From Pseudomonas knackmussii B13 (GTDB lineage Bacteria > Pseudomonadota > Gammaproteobacteria > Pseudomonadales > Pseudomonadaceae), in the NCBI RefSeq assembly GCF_000689415.1, contig NZ_HG322950.1, positions 1,736,001 through 1,800,000 of the forward strand: a stretch of 64,000 nt of DNA, read 5' to 3'. The notes under the pieces were generated by a model, which was not told the DNA's origin, did no database searches, and saw only the letters and a list, made by a program, of their open reading frames with translations. Made by a program: the position numbers and the translations under genes. Positions 7,860-17,175 of the stretch are shown in pieces. How positions within the stretch are numbered: the first letter of the stretch is position 1; the number at the start of each line of letters is the position of its first letter.

Positions 7860-9454
7860 GCCTTTTCGTCCACCCAGCGTTGTTCCAATGCCGTGCGCAT
7901 TCCCTGCGGCGGCTTGCCCTTGTGGCAGCACAATTCGCGCACCGTGAAGCCGGCGTTCTGCAGGCGTTCGCGCAGGTGTCCCAACTCCCGGTCGATCAGG
8001 CGCACGGTGTTATCGCGCTCCGCCCACAGCTGGCTGCTCAGGCCCAGCGGCGCCAGCATCGCTTGCACCTGCAGCGGCCCGAGCGGGTCGAGGTCGAAGG
8101 CCAGGTCCAGGCGCCAGATGCTCTCGCGAGGTTGCTCCTGCTCGCGCTCGCTACGCCCTTCTTCCTGCTGGACGCGCACTTGCAGCGGCAAGACGCCGTC
8201 GCCGTGGCGCATCGGGATTTCCAGCTGCCAGGTGTTGAGCTGGCCGCCGCCGGGCAACGGCTCGCTCTGTACCAGGCTGCTCAGTTGATGGGTCTGCAGG
8301 CGGGCCAGGGCGGCGCTGGCAAGCTTGAGCAGGGTTTCCAGGTCTTCCTCCTGCTCCTGTTCCAGCTGCTTGAATTGCCGGTTCGGTAGCGGGAAGTCGC
8401 TGCCCTGCACGCGCGGGGTGCCGTTCTGGTTGAGGGTGCCCAGGGCGTTGCGGACGAAGGCCGGCAGGCTACGCGCCAGGTTCGCGGCGGCGCCATTGGC
8501 GAAGTTCGCCAGCAGGCCCGGACTGGTATCGGGGCCACCTTCGCCGACATCGGGCAGCAACTGGTTGATCAGCCGCAGCAGGTTGGCCTTGTAGTCGCTT
8601 CCCTGGGGGCCATTGCCCTGCAGCAAGTGCGCCTCGAGGAAGCTGCCGCTCTGCTGCAGCGCCTGGGCGACGCCCTTGGGATCGCTGAGCTGGCGGGCGT
8701 CGGGCAAGCCGGCAAGCAGTTGCTCGACGGCTGTGCGCAGTGGCTGTGGCAGATCGCTGCCACTTTTGACCAGGTTCTGCAGGGCGCTGACCAGGCCTTC
8801 GGGAGACGCCTGGCGGGCCTGCTGCACGCCCAACTGGTTGTTCAGTTCGAGGCGGTCGAGGCGGCCTGCCAGCGGCAGGAAGAGCAGGGCGCGGCTGTCC
8901 TGCACCTGCGCGCTCAGCAGGGTGCCGGTTCGCACCGGGCGGCTTGAGTCGATATCCAGAACGCGCCCGGCCAAGGCGCCACCGATCAGACTGAGGAGCA
9001 CCCGGTAGCTCGCCGGCTGCGCCTGCGTGCCGCCCTGCGGCGTACTCGACAGCACCTTGCCCTGTACCAGGCTGCCGACCGGCAATTGGTCGAGGTCCAG
9101 GCTGGTCAGCGGCAGACTTTCGTCGAGCTGTTGGACGGTGGAAGAGAGCAGCGTGGCGGCAAGGCTGGTGCCGGTGAGGGCCGAGATGGTCAGGCTGCTG
9201 CCCTTGGGCAGCGCTTGCGGGCTGTCGGCAACCACCAGGGCCTGTTGGCCGCTGGCCAGGGTAAGGCGCAACAGCAACTGGAAATTCAGAGGTTCCTGCC
9301 GGGCTGCGAGGACTTCCGCGTGGGCGCTTTGCCCCGGCTGGAGCAGGTCGCCGATGCTCTGCGCGAGCTTGAACGAAAGCTCCGCGGCGTTCAGTGTGGC
9401 GCGCGATTGCGGCAGGATCGGGAGCGGGCGGGAGGCGCCAATCTCGCTCGGCAT
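7856..9454 (-). CDS. FliK-like hook-length control family protein
   Basis: This 532-residue protein is rich in Leu, Gln, Ser and Pro over its first 400 residues. It has a C-terminal FliK-type domain (LDLAFDLDPLGPLQVQAML followed by LWAERDNTVRLIDRELGHLR). In the family this domain touches FlhB and switches the export apparatus to late substrates. The N-terminal ATG at 9454 gives MPSEIGASRP; a longer in-frame start at 9517 has no clear site. This is likely a FliK paralogue, since it lies next to a non-cleavable FlhB-C protein rather than among hook genes. Confidence 0.82.
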   Translation of the reverse strand: MPSEIGASRPLPILPQSRATLNAAELSFKLAQSIGDLLQPGQSAHAEVLAARQEPLNFQLLLRLTLASGQQALVVADSPQALPKGSSLTISALTGTSLAATLLSSTVQQLDESLPLTSLDLDQLPVGSLVQGKVLSSTPQGGTQAQPASYRVLLSLIGGALAGRVLDIDSSRPVRTGTLLSAQVQDSRALLFLPLAGRLDRLELNNQLGVQQARQASPEGLVSALQNLVKSGSDLPQPLRTAVEQLLAGLPDARQLSDPKGVAQALQQSGSFLEAHLLQGNGPQGSDYKANLLRLINQLLPDVGEGGPDTSPGLLANFANGAAANLARSLPAFVRNALGTLNQNGTPRVQGSDFPLPNRQFKQLEQEQEEDLETLLKLASAALARLQTHQLSSLVQSEPLPGGGQLNTWQLEIPMRHGDGVLPLQVRVQQEEGRSEREQEQPRESIWRLDLAFDLDPLGPLQVQAMLAPLGLSSQLWAERDNTVRLIDRELGHLRERLQNAGFTVRELCCHKGKPPQGMRTALEQRWVDEKA

Positions 9455-9644
9455 GGAGTCTTCTACCAGGGGCCCCGACCTGAGTCGGTGCGGCGAAAGG
9501 ACGCCGCAGGCCCTCACAAAGTGTCAAAAATGCCGGCGCCGGGGCCGGAATGCGGCGTGTATAATGCGCCGCCCTTGGCCACTATAGCGGCCTGCCGAGC
9601 ACCGACTTTAGCCTGATTTCGCTTTTCCGACGGGGGCCGATGCC

Positions 9645-10301
9645 TTGACCAGTCCGCTTCTCGAAACCGTGGCGCTCGCCTGCGAGCGGGACTGGCGCAT
9701 GCTCTTCGAGCGGCTCGACCTGCGCCTGGGCGCCGGCGAGATGCTGCAGGTAGTCGGCCCCAACGGCAGCGGCAAGACCAGCCTGCTGCGCCTGCTCTGC
9801 GGCCTGATGCAGCCCACCGACGGCGAAGTGCGACTCAACGGCAAACCCCTGGAACACCAACGCGGCGAACTGGCCCGCAGCCTGCTGTGGATCGGCCACG
9901 CCGCGGGCATCAAAGGGCTGCTGACCGCCGAGGAAAATCTCGCCTGGCTCTGCGCCCTGCATCAGCCGGCCGACAAAGCCTCGATCTGGCGAGCGCTGGA
10001 GGCGGTCGGCCTGCGCGGTTTCGAAGACGTTCCCTGTCACACCCTTTCTGCCGGCCAGCAGCGCCGCGTGGCACTGGCACGCCTATACCTGGACGCGCCG
10101 CCGCTGTGGATTCTCGATGAACCCTTCACCGCCCTCGACAAGCAAGGTGTCGCCCAGCTTGAGGAGCACCTGGCGCAACATTGCGAGAAGGGCGGTTTGG
10201 TGGTGCTGACCACGCACCACACGCTGACCCGCATGCCCAAGGGCTATCGCGACCTGGACCTCGGCCAGCACGCCCGGGCGATGGCGGGGGAGGGTGCATG
10301 A
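9645..10301 (+). CDS. ccmA: Cytochrome c biogenesis ATP-binding protein CcmA
   Basis: This is the ATPase of the CcmABCDE haem-handling complex that releases holo-CcmE. It has 218 residues, with Walker A GPNGSGKTS near residue 38, signature LSAGQQRRVALAR, Walker B LWILDEPFTALD and an H-loop His in TTHHTL. The start is a TTG at 9645; an ATG at 9640 is out of frame and closes at once. The gene begins a tightly packed ccm operon, with ccmB overlapping by four bases. Confidence 0.96.
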   Translation: MTSPLLETVALACERDWRMLFERLDLRLGAGEMLQVVGPNGSGKTSLLRLLCGLMQPTDGEVRLNGKPLEHQRGELARSLLWIGHAAGIKGLLTAEENLAWLCALHQPADKASIWRALEAVGLRGFEDVPCHTLSAGQQRRVALARLYLDAPPLWILDEPFTALDKQGVAQLEEHLAQHCEKGGLVVLTTHHTLTRMPKGYRDLDLGQHARAMAGEGA

Positions 10302-10969
10302 GCAACGTCTTCGGCCTGCTCCTGGCGCGCGAGGCGCGCCTGCAGTTCCGTCGCCCGGCGGAGCTGGCCAACCCGCTGGTGTTCTTCGCCATCGTCATCG
10401 CCCTGTTCCCGCTCGCCGTCGGCCCGGAAAGCCAGATGCTGCAGAACCTCTCGCCGGGCTTGGTGTGGGTAGCGGCGCTGCTGGCGGTGCTGCTGTCGCT
10501 GGACGGCCTGTTCCGCAGCGATTTCGAGGACGGCTCGCTCGAGCAGTGGGTCCTTTCGCCGCACCCGCTCCCCCTTCTGGTCCTGGCCAAGGTGCTGGCA
10601 CACTGGCTCGTTTCGGGGCTGGCCCTGGTCCTGCTGTCGCCGCTACTGGCCCTGATGCTGGGTTTACCGGTACGCTGCCTGCCGGTGCTGTTGCTGTCGC
10701 TGTTGCTCGGAACCCCGGTGCTCAGCCTGCTCGGCGCGGTCGGCGCGGCGCTGACCGTTGGCCTGAAGCGTGGTGGACTGCTGCTGGCGTTGCTGATCCT
10801 GCCGCTGTACATCCCCGTCCTGATTCTTGGAAGTGGCGCCCTGCAGGCGTCGCTGCAAGGGCTGCCGACCGCCGGGCACCTGCTCTGGCTGGCCAGTCTG
10901 ACCGCGTTAGCATTGACGCTGACACCCTTCGCCATCGCTGCCGGCCTGAAGATCAGCGTGGGCGAGTGA
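10298..10969 (+). CDS. ccmB: Haem exporter permease CcmB
   Basis: This is the inner-membrane partner of CcmA, 223 residues with six predicted helices. Recognisable family sequence includes SDFEDGSLEQWVLSPHPL in the first cytoplasmic loop. Its ATG overlaps the ccmA TGA (ATGA at 10298-10301). ccmC follows after 64 bases. Confidence 0.95.
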   Translation: MSNVFGLLLAREARLQFRRPAELANPLVFFAIVIALFPLAVGPESQMLQNLSPGLVWVAALLAVLLSLDGLFRSDFEDGSLEQWVLSPHPLPLLVLAKVLAHWLVSGLALVLLSPLLALMLGLPVRCLPVLLLSLLLGTPVLSLLGAVGAALTVGLKRGGLLLALLILPLYIPVLILGSGALQASLQGLPTAGHLLWLASLTALALTLTPFAIAAGLKISVGE

Positions 10970-11033
10970 CACCTGCCGGGGGCGCGCAAGCGGCGCCGGC
11001 AACTAGAAGAAGTGCCCTGACAGACAGAGCCTG

Positions 11034-11780
11034 ATGATGAACTGGACTTGGTTTCACAAGCTTGGGTCGCCCAAGTGGTTCTACGAGATCAGCGGTCGCT
11101 GGTTGCCCTGGTTTGCCGTCGCTGCAGCGCTGCTGATCGCCGTCGGCCTGGTCTGGGGCCTGGCCTTCGCGCCGCCGGACTACCAGCAAGGCAACAGCTT
11201 CCGAATCATCTATATCCACGTGCCGGCGGCGTTCCTGGCGCAGTCCTGCTACGTGATGCTGGCGGTGGCCGGCGCCATCGGCCTGATCTGGAAGATGAAG
11301 ATCGCCGACGTCGCCGTGCAGTGCGCTGCGCCCATCGGCGCCTGGATGACCTTCGTCGCGCTGGTCACCGGCGCCATCTGGGGCAAGCCGACCTGGGGCG
11401 CCTGGTGGGTCTGGGACGCGCGCCTGACCTCGATGCTGATCCTGCTGTTCCTCTATTTCGGCGTGATCGCCCTCGGCCAGGCGATCGGCAACCGCGACAG
11501 CGCGGCCAAGGCCAGCGCCGTGCTCGCCATTGTCGGCGTGGTGAACATCCCGATCATCAAGTACTCGGTGGAGTGGTGGAACACCCTGCACCAGCCGGCC
11601 ACCTTCACCATCACCCAGAAGCCGGCGATGCCCGCTTCCATGTGGGTGCCGCTGCTGATCATGGTGCTCGGCTTCTACTGCTTCTTCGCCGCCGTGCTGC
11701 TCGTGCGCATGCGCCTGGAAGTGCTGAAGCGCGAGTCCCGCGCATCCTGGGTTCGCAGCGAGGTAGAGCGCGCATTATGA
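11034..11780 (+). CDS. ccmC: Haem-handling protein CcmC
   Basis: CcmC loads haem onto CcmE in the periplasm. It has 248 residues and six membrane helices. The tryptophan-rich WWD motif (WGAWWVWDARLT, about residue 121-132) lies between periplasmic His residues (YIHVPAAF and WWNTLHQPA). Two adjacent ATG codons (11034 and 11037) could start translation. The stop overlaps the ccmD start. Confidence 0.96.
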   Translation: MMNWTWFHKLGSPKWFYEISGRWLPWFAVAAALLIAVGLVWGLAFAPPDYQQGNSFRIIYIHVPAAFLAQSCYVMLAVAGAIGLIWKMKIADVAVQCAAPIGAWMTFVALVTGAIWGKPTWGAWWVWDARLTSMLILLFLYFGVIALGQAIGNRDSAAKASAVLAIVGVVNIPIIKYSVEWWNTLHQPATFTITQKPAMPASMWVPLLIMVLGFYCFFAAVLLVRMRLEVLKRESRASWVRSEVERAL

Positions 11781-11953
11781 GTTTCCAGTCGTTCTCCGAT
11801 TTCCTCGCCATGGGGCATCACGGTCCGTACGTGTGGTCGGCCTACGGCATCAGCCTGGTGGTGCTGGCGCTCAACGTGGCCATGCCGCTGCTGGCCCGCA
11901 AGCGTTACCTGCAAGAAGAGGCGCGCCGTCTGCGCCGGGAGGCCAACAAGTGA
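11777..11953 (+). CDS. ccmD: Small haem exporter accessory protein CcmD
   Basis: This 58-residue protein has one membrane helix (YVWSAYGISLVVLALNVAMP) and a charged cytoplasmic tail (QEEARRLRREANK). CcmD is needed to release holo-CcmE from the CcmABC complex. It overlaps ccmC upstream and ccmE downstream by four bases each, which supports its reality despite its short length. Confidence 0.94.
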   Translation: MSFQSFSDFLAMGHHGPYVWSAYGISLVVLALNVAMPLLARKRYLQEEARRLRREANK

Positions 11954-12429
11954 ATCCGGTTCGCAAGAAACGCCTGTACATCGTCCTCGCCATCGTCGCC
12001 GGCGTAGGGGCTGCTGCCGCCCTGGCGCTGTCTGCGCTGCAGCAGAACATCAACCTGTTCTACACGCCGACGCAGATCGCCAACGGCGAGGCGCCGCACG
12101 ACACGCGCATCCGCGCCGGCGGCATGGTCGAGAAGGGGTCGCTCAAGCGCTCGGCCGATTCGCTGGACGTGCAGTTCGTGGTCACCGACTTCGCCAAGGA
12201 AGTCACCGTGAAATACCGCGGCATCCTCCCCGACCTGTTCCGCGAAGGGCAGGGCATCGTGGCCCTGGGCAAGCTCGACGAGAACGGCGTGCTGACCGCC
12301 GACGAAGTGCTGGCCAAGCACGACGAGAAATACATGCCGCCGGAAGTCACCAAGGCGCTGAAGGACAGCGGCAAGCTCGGCCAGGTCGAGTCCGCCAAGC
12401 CCGGCAACGTCGCCCAGGGGAGCAACTGA
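11950..12429 (+). CDS. ccmE: Periplasmic haem chaperone CcmE
   Basis: CcmE carries haem covalently to the CcmFGH lyase. It has 159 residues and starts at a GTG (11950) that overlaps the ccmD stop. An N-terminal anchor helix (YIVLAIVAGVGAAAALALSA) precedes an OB-fold domain. The haem-binding His and nearby Tyr are in LAKHDEKYMPPE, about residues 117-128. The gene is one base upstream of ccmF. Confidence 0.96.
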   Translation: MNPVRKKRLYIVLAIVAGVGAAAALALSALQQNINLFYTPTQIANGEAPHDTRIRAGGMVEKGSLKRSADSLDVQFVVTDFAKEVTVKYRGILPDLFREGQGIVALGKLDENGVLTADEVLAKHDEKYMPPEVTKALKDSGKLGQVESAKPGNVAQGSN

Positions 12430-12430
12430 G

Positions 12431-14407
12431 ATGATCCCGGAACTCGGCCACCTGTCCCTGATCCTCGCCCTGTGCATGGCGCTGGTGATGTCCAGCTTCC
12501 CGCTGATCGGCGCCTGGCGCGGCGATCGCCAGTGGATGAGCCTGGCGCGCCCGGCAGCCTGGGGGCAGTTCAGCTTCCTCGTCTTCGCCTTCGCCTGCCT
12601 GGCGTGGGCGTTCCTGCATGACGACTTTTCCGTCGCCTATGTGGCCAGCAACTCCAACAGCGCGCTGCCCTGGTACTACAAGTTCAGCGCCGTGTGGGGC
12701 GCCCACGAGGGCTCGCTGCTGCTCTGGGCGCTGATCCTCGGCGGCTGGACCTTCGCCGTGTCGATCTTCTCCCGCGAGCTGCCCGAAGAGATGCTGGCGC
12801 GGGTGCTGGCGGTGATGGGCATGATCAGCACCGGCTTCCTGCTGTTCCTGATCATCACCTCCAACCCCTTCTCGCGCCTGCTGCCGCAGTCGCCGGCCGA
12901 CGGCAACGACCTCAACCCGCTGTTGCAGGACCCGGGCCTGATCATCCACCCGCCGATGCTCTACATGGGTTATGTCGGCTTCTCGGTGGCCTTCGCCTTC
13001 GCCATCGCTGCATTGCTCGGCGGCCGCCTCGACGCCGCCTGGGCGCGCTGGTCGCGGCCCTGGACCCTGGTGGCCTGGACCTTCCTCGGCATCGGCATCG
13101 TGCTCGGCTCCTGGTGGGCCTACTACGAGCTGGGCTGGGGCGGTTGGTGGTTCTGGGACCCGGTGGAAAACGCCTCCTTCATGCCCTGGCTGGTGGGCAC
13201 CGCGCTGATCCACTCGCTGGCGGTGACCGAGAAGCGCGGGGTATTCAAGAGCTGGACGGTGCTGCTGGCCATCGCCGCCTTCTCGCTGAGCCTGCTGGGC
13301 ACCTTCCTGGTCCGCTCGGGCGTGCTGACTTCGGTACACGCCTTCGCCTCCGACCCGGAGCGCGGCGTGTTCATCCTCGCCTTCCTGCTGCTCGTAGTCG
13401 GCGGCTCCCTGACGCTGTTTGCCCTGCGCGCGCCGGTGGTGAAGAGCCAGGTCGGCTTCGCCCTGTGGTCCCGCGAGACCCTGCTGCTGCTGAACAATGT
13501 GGTGCTGGTGGTGACCGCCGCGATGATCCTGCTCGGCACCCTCTATCCGCTGGTGCTCGACGCTATCAGCGGGGCCAAGCTGTCGGTCGGCCCGCCGTAC
13601 TTCAATGCCCTGTTCATCCCGCTGATGGCGGCGCTGATGCTGGCCCTGACCGTCGGCGTGCTGGTGCGCTGGAAAGGCACTCCGGGCGAATGGCTGCTGC
13701 GCATGCTCACGCCTGTGCTGATCGCCACCGTAGTGCTGGGCGGCCTTGCCACCTTCGCCTATGGCGACCTGCACTGGCAGGTGCTGGCAGTCTTCCTGCT
13801 GGCCGCCTGGGTGGTGCTGGGCGGCGTGCGTGATTTCCTCGACAAGGTCCGCCACAAGGGTGTGATCGCCGGGGCTGCCAGCCTCAATCGCAGCTATTGG
13901 GGTATGCAGGTGGCGCACTTTGGCATTGCCGTTTGCGCCATCGGCGTGGTGCTGACCAGCCAGTTCAGCGCCCAGCGCGACCTGCGCATGGCGCCGGGCG
14001 ATCGAGTCGAACTGGCCGGCTACCAGTTCGCCTTCGAGGGCACCAAGCACTTCGAAGGCCCCAACTTCACTTCCGACAAGGGCACCATCCGCGTCACCCG
14101 TGACGGTAGCGAAGTGGCCGTGCTGCACCCGGAGAAGCGCCTGTACAGCGTGCAGCGCTCGATGATGACCGAGGCCGGCATCCACGGCAGCCTGACCCGC
14201 GACCTCTACGTCGCCCTGGGCGAGCCGCTGGACAACGGTGCCTGGGCCGTGCGCCTGCACATCAAGCCGTTCGTGCGCTTCATCTGGCTGGGCGGTCTGC
14301 TGACCGCACTCGGCGGCGTGCTGGCGGCGCTCGACCGACGCTACCGGCTGAAAGTGAAAACCAAGGTGCGCGAGGCCCTGGGCCTGGCCGCCGGACAGGG
14401 AGCCTGA
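12431..14407 (+). CDS. ccmF: Cytochrome c haem lyase subunit CcmF
   Basis: This large inner-membrane subunit of the haem ligation complex has 658 residues and many membrane helices. The WWD motif (GWGGWWFWDPVENASFMPW) lies near residues 235-255, with flanking conserved His residues (LIIHPPMLYMGY, GTALIHSLAV). Length and order match gammaproteobacterial CcmF. An opposite-strand open frame of 637 codons under this gene is a GC-bias shadow. Confidence 0.97.
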   Translation: MIPELGHLSLILALCMALVMSSFPLIGAWRGDRQWMSLARPAAWGQFSFLVFAFACLAWAFLHDDFSVAYVASNSNSALPWYYKFSAVWGAHEGSLLLWALILGGWTFAVSIFSRELPEEMLARVLAVMGMISTGFLLFLIITSNPFSRLLPQSPADGNDLNPLLQDPGLIIHPPMLYMGYVGFSVAFAFAIAALLGGRLDAAWARWSRPWTLVAWTFLGIGIVLGSWWAYYELGWGGWWFWDPVENASFMPWLVGTALIHSLAVTEKRGVFKSWTVLLAIAAFSLSLLGTFLVRSGVLTSVHAFASDPERGVFILAFLLLVVGGSLTLFALRAPVVKSQVGFALWSRETLLLLNNVVLVVTAAMILLGTLYPLVLDAISGAKLSVGPPYFNALFIPLMAALMLALTVGVLVRWKGTPGEWLLRMLTPVLIATVVLGGLATFAYGDLHWQVLAVFLLAAWVVLGGVRDFLDKVRHKGVIAGAASLNRSYWGMQVAHFGIAVCAIGVVLTSQFSAQRDLRMAPGDRVELAGYQFAFEGTKHFEGPNFTSDKGTIRVTRDGSEVAVLHPEKRLYSVQRSMMTEAGIHGSLTRDLYVALGEPLDNGAWAVRLHIKPFVRFIWLGGLLTALGGVLAALDRRYRLKVKTKVREALGLAAGQGA

Positions 14408-14409
14408 AT

Positions 14410-14952
14410 TTGAAGCGTGCGATCCTGCTGTTGCCGCTGGCGATCTTCCTGATCGTCGCGGTATTCCTCTACAAGGCGCTGTGGAAAGACCCGTCCGAGC
14501 TGCCCTCGGCGCTGATCGACAAGCCGTTCCCGGCCTTCTCGCTGCCTGGCGTGCTGGAACCGAACCGCACCTTCACCTTGGCAGACCTCAAGGGCCGGCC
14601 GGCGCTGGTCAACGTATGGGGCACCTGGTGCCCGACCTGCCGCTTCGAGCATCCGGTGCTGACCCAGCTGGCGGAGCAGGGCGTGGTGATCGTCGGGATC
14701 AACTACAAGGACGACAACGCCGCCGCGCAGAAGTGGCTGAACGAGCTGCACAACCCCTACGTGCTGAACATCGCCGACGCCCAGGGCACCCTGGGGCTGG
14801 ACCTGGGCGTGTACGGCGCGCCGGAAACCTACCTGATCGACAAGAACGGCATCATCCGCCACAAGCTGGTCGGCGCCGTCGACGAGAAGGTCTGGCGCGA
14901 GCAGCTCGCGCCGATCTACCAGGGCCTGGTCGACGAGGCGGGTGGCAAATGA
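14410..14952 (+). CDS. ccmG: Thioredoxin-like reductase CcmG/DsbE
   Basis: CcmG keeps apocytochrome c haem-binding cysteines reduced. It has 180 residues and starts at a TTG (14410) two bases after the ccmF stop. One anchor helix is followed by a thioredoxin fold with the active site WGTWCPTC and the cis-proline region YGAPETYLID. Its stop overlaps the ccmH start by four bases. Confidence 0.95.
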   Translation: MKRAILLLPLAIFLIVAVFLYKALWKDPSELPSALIDKPFPAFSLPGVLEPNRTFTLADLKGRPALVNVWGTWCPTCRFEHPVLTQLAEQGVVIVGINYKDDNAAAQKWLNELHNPYVLNIADAQGTLGLDLGVYGAPETYLIDKNGIIRHKLVGAVDEKVWREQLAPIYQGLVDEAGGK

Positions 14953-15419
14953 AGCGCCTGCTTGCCGTGGCCCTGCTGGGCCTGACCTTGTGCGGCGTGG
15001 CACGCGCTGCGATCGACACCTACGAATTCCCCGACGAAGGCGAGCGCCAGCGTTTCCGCGACCTGACCACCGAGCTGCGCTGCCCGAAGTGTCAGAACCA
15101 GGACATCGCCGACTCCAATGCGCCCATCGCCGCCGACCTGCGCAAGCAGATCTACGAGCAACTGAAACAGGGCAAGAGCGACGACCAGATCGTCGACTAC
15201 ATGGTCGCCCGCTACGGCGATTTCGTGCGCTACAAGCCGCCGGTCAACGAGCGGACCTGGCTGCTCTGGTTCGGCCCGGCTGCCTTGCTGGGCTTCGGTG
15301 TGCTGGTGATCGGCGTCATGGTGGCGCGTCGCCGCCGCGGTGCCAGCGGCGCTGCCTCCACGCTGTCCGCCGAGGAACAGGCTCGTCTGAATCAATTGCT
15401 GGATAACCAAGACAAATGA
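14949..15419 (+). CDS. ccmH: Cytochrome c-type biogenesis protein CcmH (CcmL)
   Basis: CcmH is a 156-residue thiol-redox protein of the lyase complex. It has a cleavable signal (MKRLLAVALLGLTLCGVARA), a redox motif LRCPKCQNQ at about 43-51, the DLRKQIYEQL and YGDFVRYKPP family motifs, and a C-terminal membrane helix. It is the short CcmH form; the TPR part is encoded separately by ccmI, whose start overlaps its stop. Confidence 0.95.
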   Translation: MKRLLAVALLGLTLCGVARAAIDTYEFPDEGERQRFRDLTTELRCPKCQNQDIADSNAPIAADLRKQIYEQLKQGKSDDQIVDYMVARYGDFVRYKPPVNERTWLLWFGPAALLGFGVLVIGVMVARRRRGASGAASTLSAEEQARLNQLLDNQDK

Positions 15420-16627
15420 TCGACTTCTGGCTCGCCGCCGGCCTGCTGTTGCTGGTGGCCATGGCTTTCCTGCTGATTCCGCTGTTGCGTGGCCGTCGCG
15501 CCCAGACCGAGGAAGACCGCACCGCCCTCAACGTCGCCCTGTACAAGGAGCGTCTCGCCGAACTGGCCGCGGAACACGCTGCAGGCATTCTCGACGACGC
15601 CCAACTGCAGGCCGGCCGCAACGAGGCCAGCCGCGAACTGCTGGCCGACACCGAAGGTGATGGCGAACGCCGCTCGCGCCTGGGGCGCGTGGCTCCGCTG
15701 ATCGCCGTGGTACTGCTGCCGTTGCTCGGTCTTGGGCTCTACCTGCACTGGGGCGCCAGCGACAAGCTCGCCCTGGCCCGTGAATTCGCCCAGCCGCCGC
15801 ACTCGATGGAAGAGATGACCGCGCGTCTGGAGAAGGCCGTGAAGGCCCAACCGGATTCCGCCGAAGGCTGGTACTTCCTCGGCCGTACCTACATGACCCA
15901 GGAGCGCTTCACCGACGCCGCCGCCGCCTTCGAGCGCGCCGCCACGCTTTCCGGTCGCCAGGCCGAAGTGCTTGGCCAGTGGGCGCAGGCGCTGTATTTC
16001 GCCAATGGCAAGAAGATGGCCGGTCAGCCGCAGACGGTGGCCGACGAGGCGCTCAAGCAGGACCCGCACGAAGTCACCACCCTCGGCCTGCTGGGCATCG
16101 CAGCCTTCGAGGACAAGCGCTACGCCGACGCCGCCGGCTACTGGCAACGCCTGGTCGAGGTGCTGCCGGGCGACGATCCTTCGCGCGAGGCGATCCAGAG
16201 CGGCATCGAACGCGCTCGCCAACGCCTTGCCGAGCGCGGCGAGAGCCTGCCGGAAGCCCCGGCTGCACCGGCCAGCAACGGTTTGCAGCTGAAGGTCGAA
16301 GTCAGCCTGAGCGACGCGGTGAAAGGGCAGGTCAAGCCGGACGACAGCGTCTTCGTCTTCGCCCGTGCGGTGAACGGCCCGCCCATGCCGTTGGCGGTCA
16401 AGCGCCTGAAGGTCGCCGATCTGCCGCGCGCGGTCACGCTCAGCGATGCCGACGCCATGATGCCGCAGCTCAAGCTGTCGGCCTTCCCCAATGTCGAGCT
16501 GGTGGCGCGCGTGTCGCGTGCCGGCAATGCGATCAGCGGGGAATGGATCGGACGCAGCCAGCCGTTGTCTACTACTGCCGGTGCGGGCGATCAGGCAGTG
16601 ACCATCGACAGCCCGGACTCGCATTGA
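15416..16627 (+). CDS. ccmI: Cytochrome c biogenesis TPR protein CcmI
   Basis: CcmI delivers apocytochrome c to the lyase. It has 403 residues with two membrane helices near the N-terminus (about 2-20 and 95-115). Tetratricopeptide repeats follow at about 140-280 (AEGWYFLGRTYMTQERFTDA is one unit). The C-terminal beta-rich domain ends with SGEWIGRSQPLSTT. It is the last gene of the ccm cluster and overlaps ccmH by four bases. Confidence 0.93.
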   Translation: MIDFWLAAGLLLLVAMAFLLIPLLRGRRAQTEEDRTALNVALYKERLAELAAEHAAGILDDAQLQAGRNEASRELLADTEGDGERRSRLGRVAPLIAVVLLPLLGLGLYLHWGASDKLALAREFAQPPHSMEEMTARLEKAVKAQPDSAEGWYFLGRTYMTQERFTDAAAAFERAATLSGRQAEVLGQWAQALYFANGKKMAGQPQTVADEALKQDPHEVTTLGLLGIAAFEDKRYADAAGYWQRLVEVLPGDDPSREAIQSGIERARQRLAERGESLPEAPAAPASNGLQLKVEVSLSDAVKGQVKPDDSVFVFARAVNGPPMPLAVKRLKVADLPRAVTLSDADAMMPQLKLSAFPNVELVARVSRAGNAISGEWIGRSQPLSTTAGAGDQAVTIDSPDSH

Positions 16628-16652
16628 CCGAAACCCAGCAGGAGGAGCGTCC

Positions 16653-17075
16653 GTGAACGCCCGGATGATCGCCCTTGCCGCGCTGCTCGCCCTGGGCGGC
16701 TGCGCGGCTCAACAGCCCTACAGCGAAAGCCCGGCGCCGATGACGCAGTCCGGCAGCGGCGCCAAGCCAGCCGGCGCGGCCCAGCCGAATCGTCCGGCGC
16801 CGCGCAACGCCATCACCCCGAGCCAGCAGCAGGGCGGCGCGACCAAGGCGCGCACCCATACGCAGTTCGCCCCGCCGCCCGGCGGCAAAGGCCGCTGGGA
16901 CCCGAACCTGGGCGTCTACGTGATCCAGGGGCAGAAGGACGTGTACTACCGGCAGCGCACCTACTACCACTGGGACAACGGCTGGTTCTGGGGCGTCGGC
17001 CCGCAAGGCCCGTGGACCGCCACCGACTCCAGCGGTATCCCGCCGGGGCTGAACAGCCGCTACAACACGCCCTGA
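16653..17075 (+). CDS. Small lipoprotein, Tyr/Trp-rich C-terminus
   Basis: This 140-residue protein is of unknown function. It has a lipoprotein signal with lipobox ALGGC at about residues 13-17. A Pro/Ala/Gln-rich low-complexity segment of about 50 residues follows, then a compact Trp/Tyr-rich end (YVIQGQKDVYYRQRTYYHWD). GTG 16653 follows a strong AGGAGGAG site. It lies 25 bases after ccmI and may be read from the same transcript. Confidence 0.75.
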   Translation: MNARMIALAALLALGGCAAQQPYSESPAPMTQSGSGAKPAGAAQPNRPAPRNAITPSQQQGGATKARTHTQFAPPPGGKGRWDPNLGVYVIQGQKDVYYRQRTYYHWDNGWFWGVGPQGPWTATDSSGIPPGLNSRYNTP

Positions 17076-17078
17076 GCT

Positions 17079-17157
17079 GTAGGAGCGACCTTGCTCGCGA
17101 ACAGCTTTGGTACGGGGTCTTTCGCGAGCAAGAGCTAGGCGCCCCCCTCGCTCCTAC
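17079..17157. repeat. REP-like intergenic repeat 1
   Basis: GTAGGAGCG at the left end and CTCCTAC at the right end form an imperfect inverted pair with CTCGCGAA and TTCGCGAG inside. It lies between the end of the lipoprotein gene and the convergent diguanylate cyclase gene, the normal location for Pseudomonas REP elements. A close relative lies at 34083-34161. Confidence 0.8.
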
Positions 17158-17175
17158 GAAGAGCCGCTTGCTCGT

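Noticed and set aside
12347..14260. 637-codon open frame on the minus strand under ccmF
   Set aside because: ccmF is certain on the other strand. The reverse product is His/Gln/Gly-rich with no domain, as expected of antisense frames in high-GC DNA.
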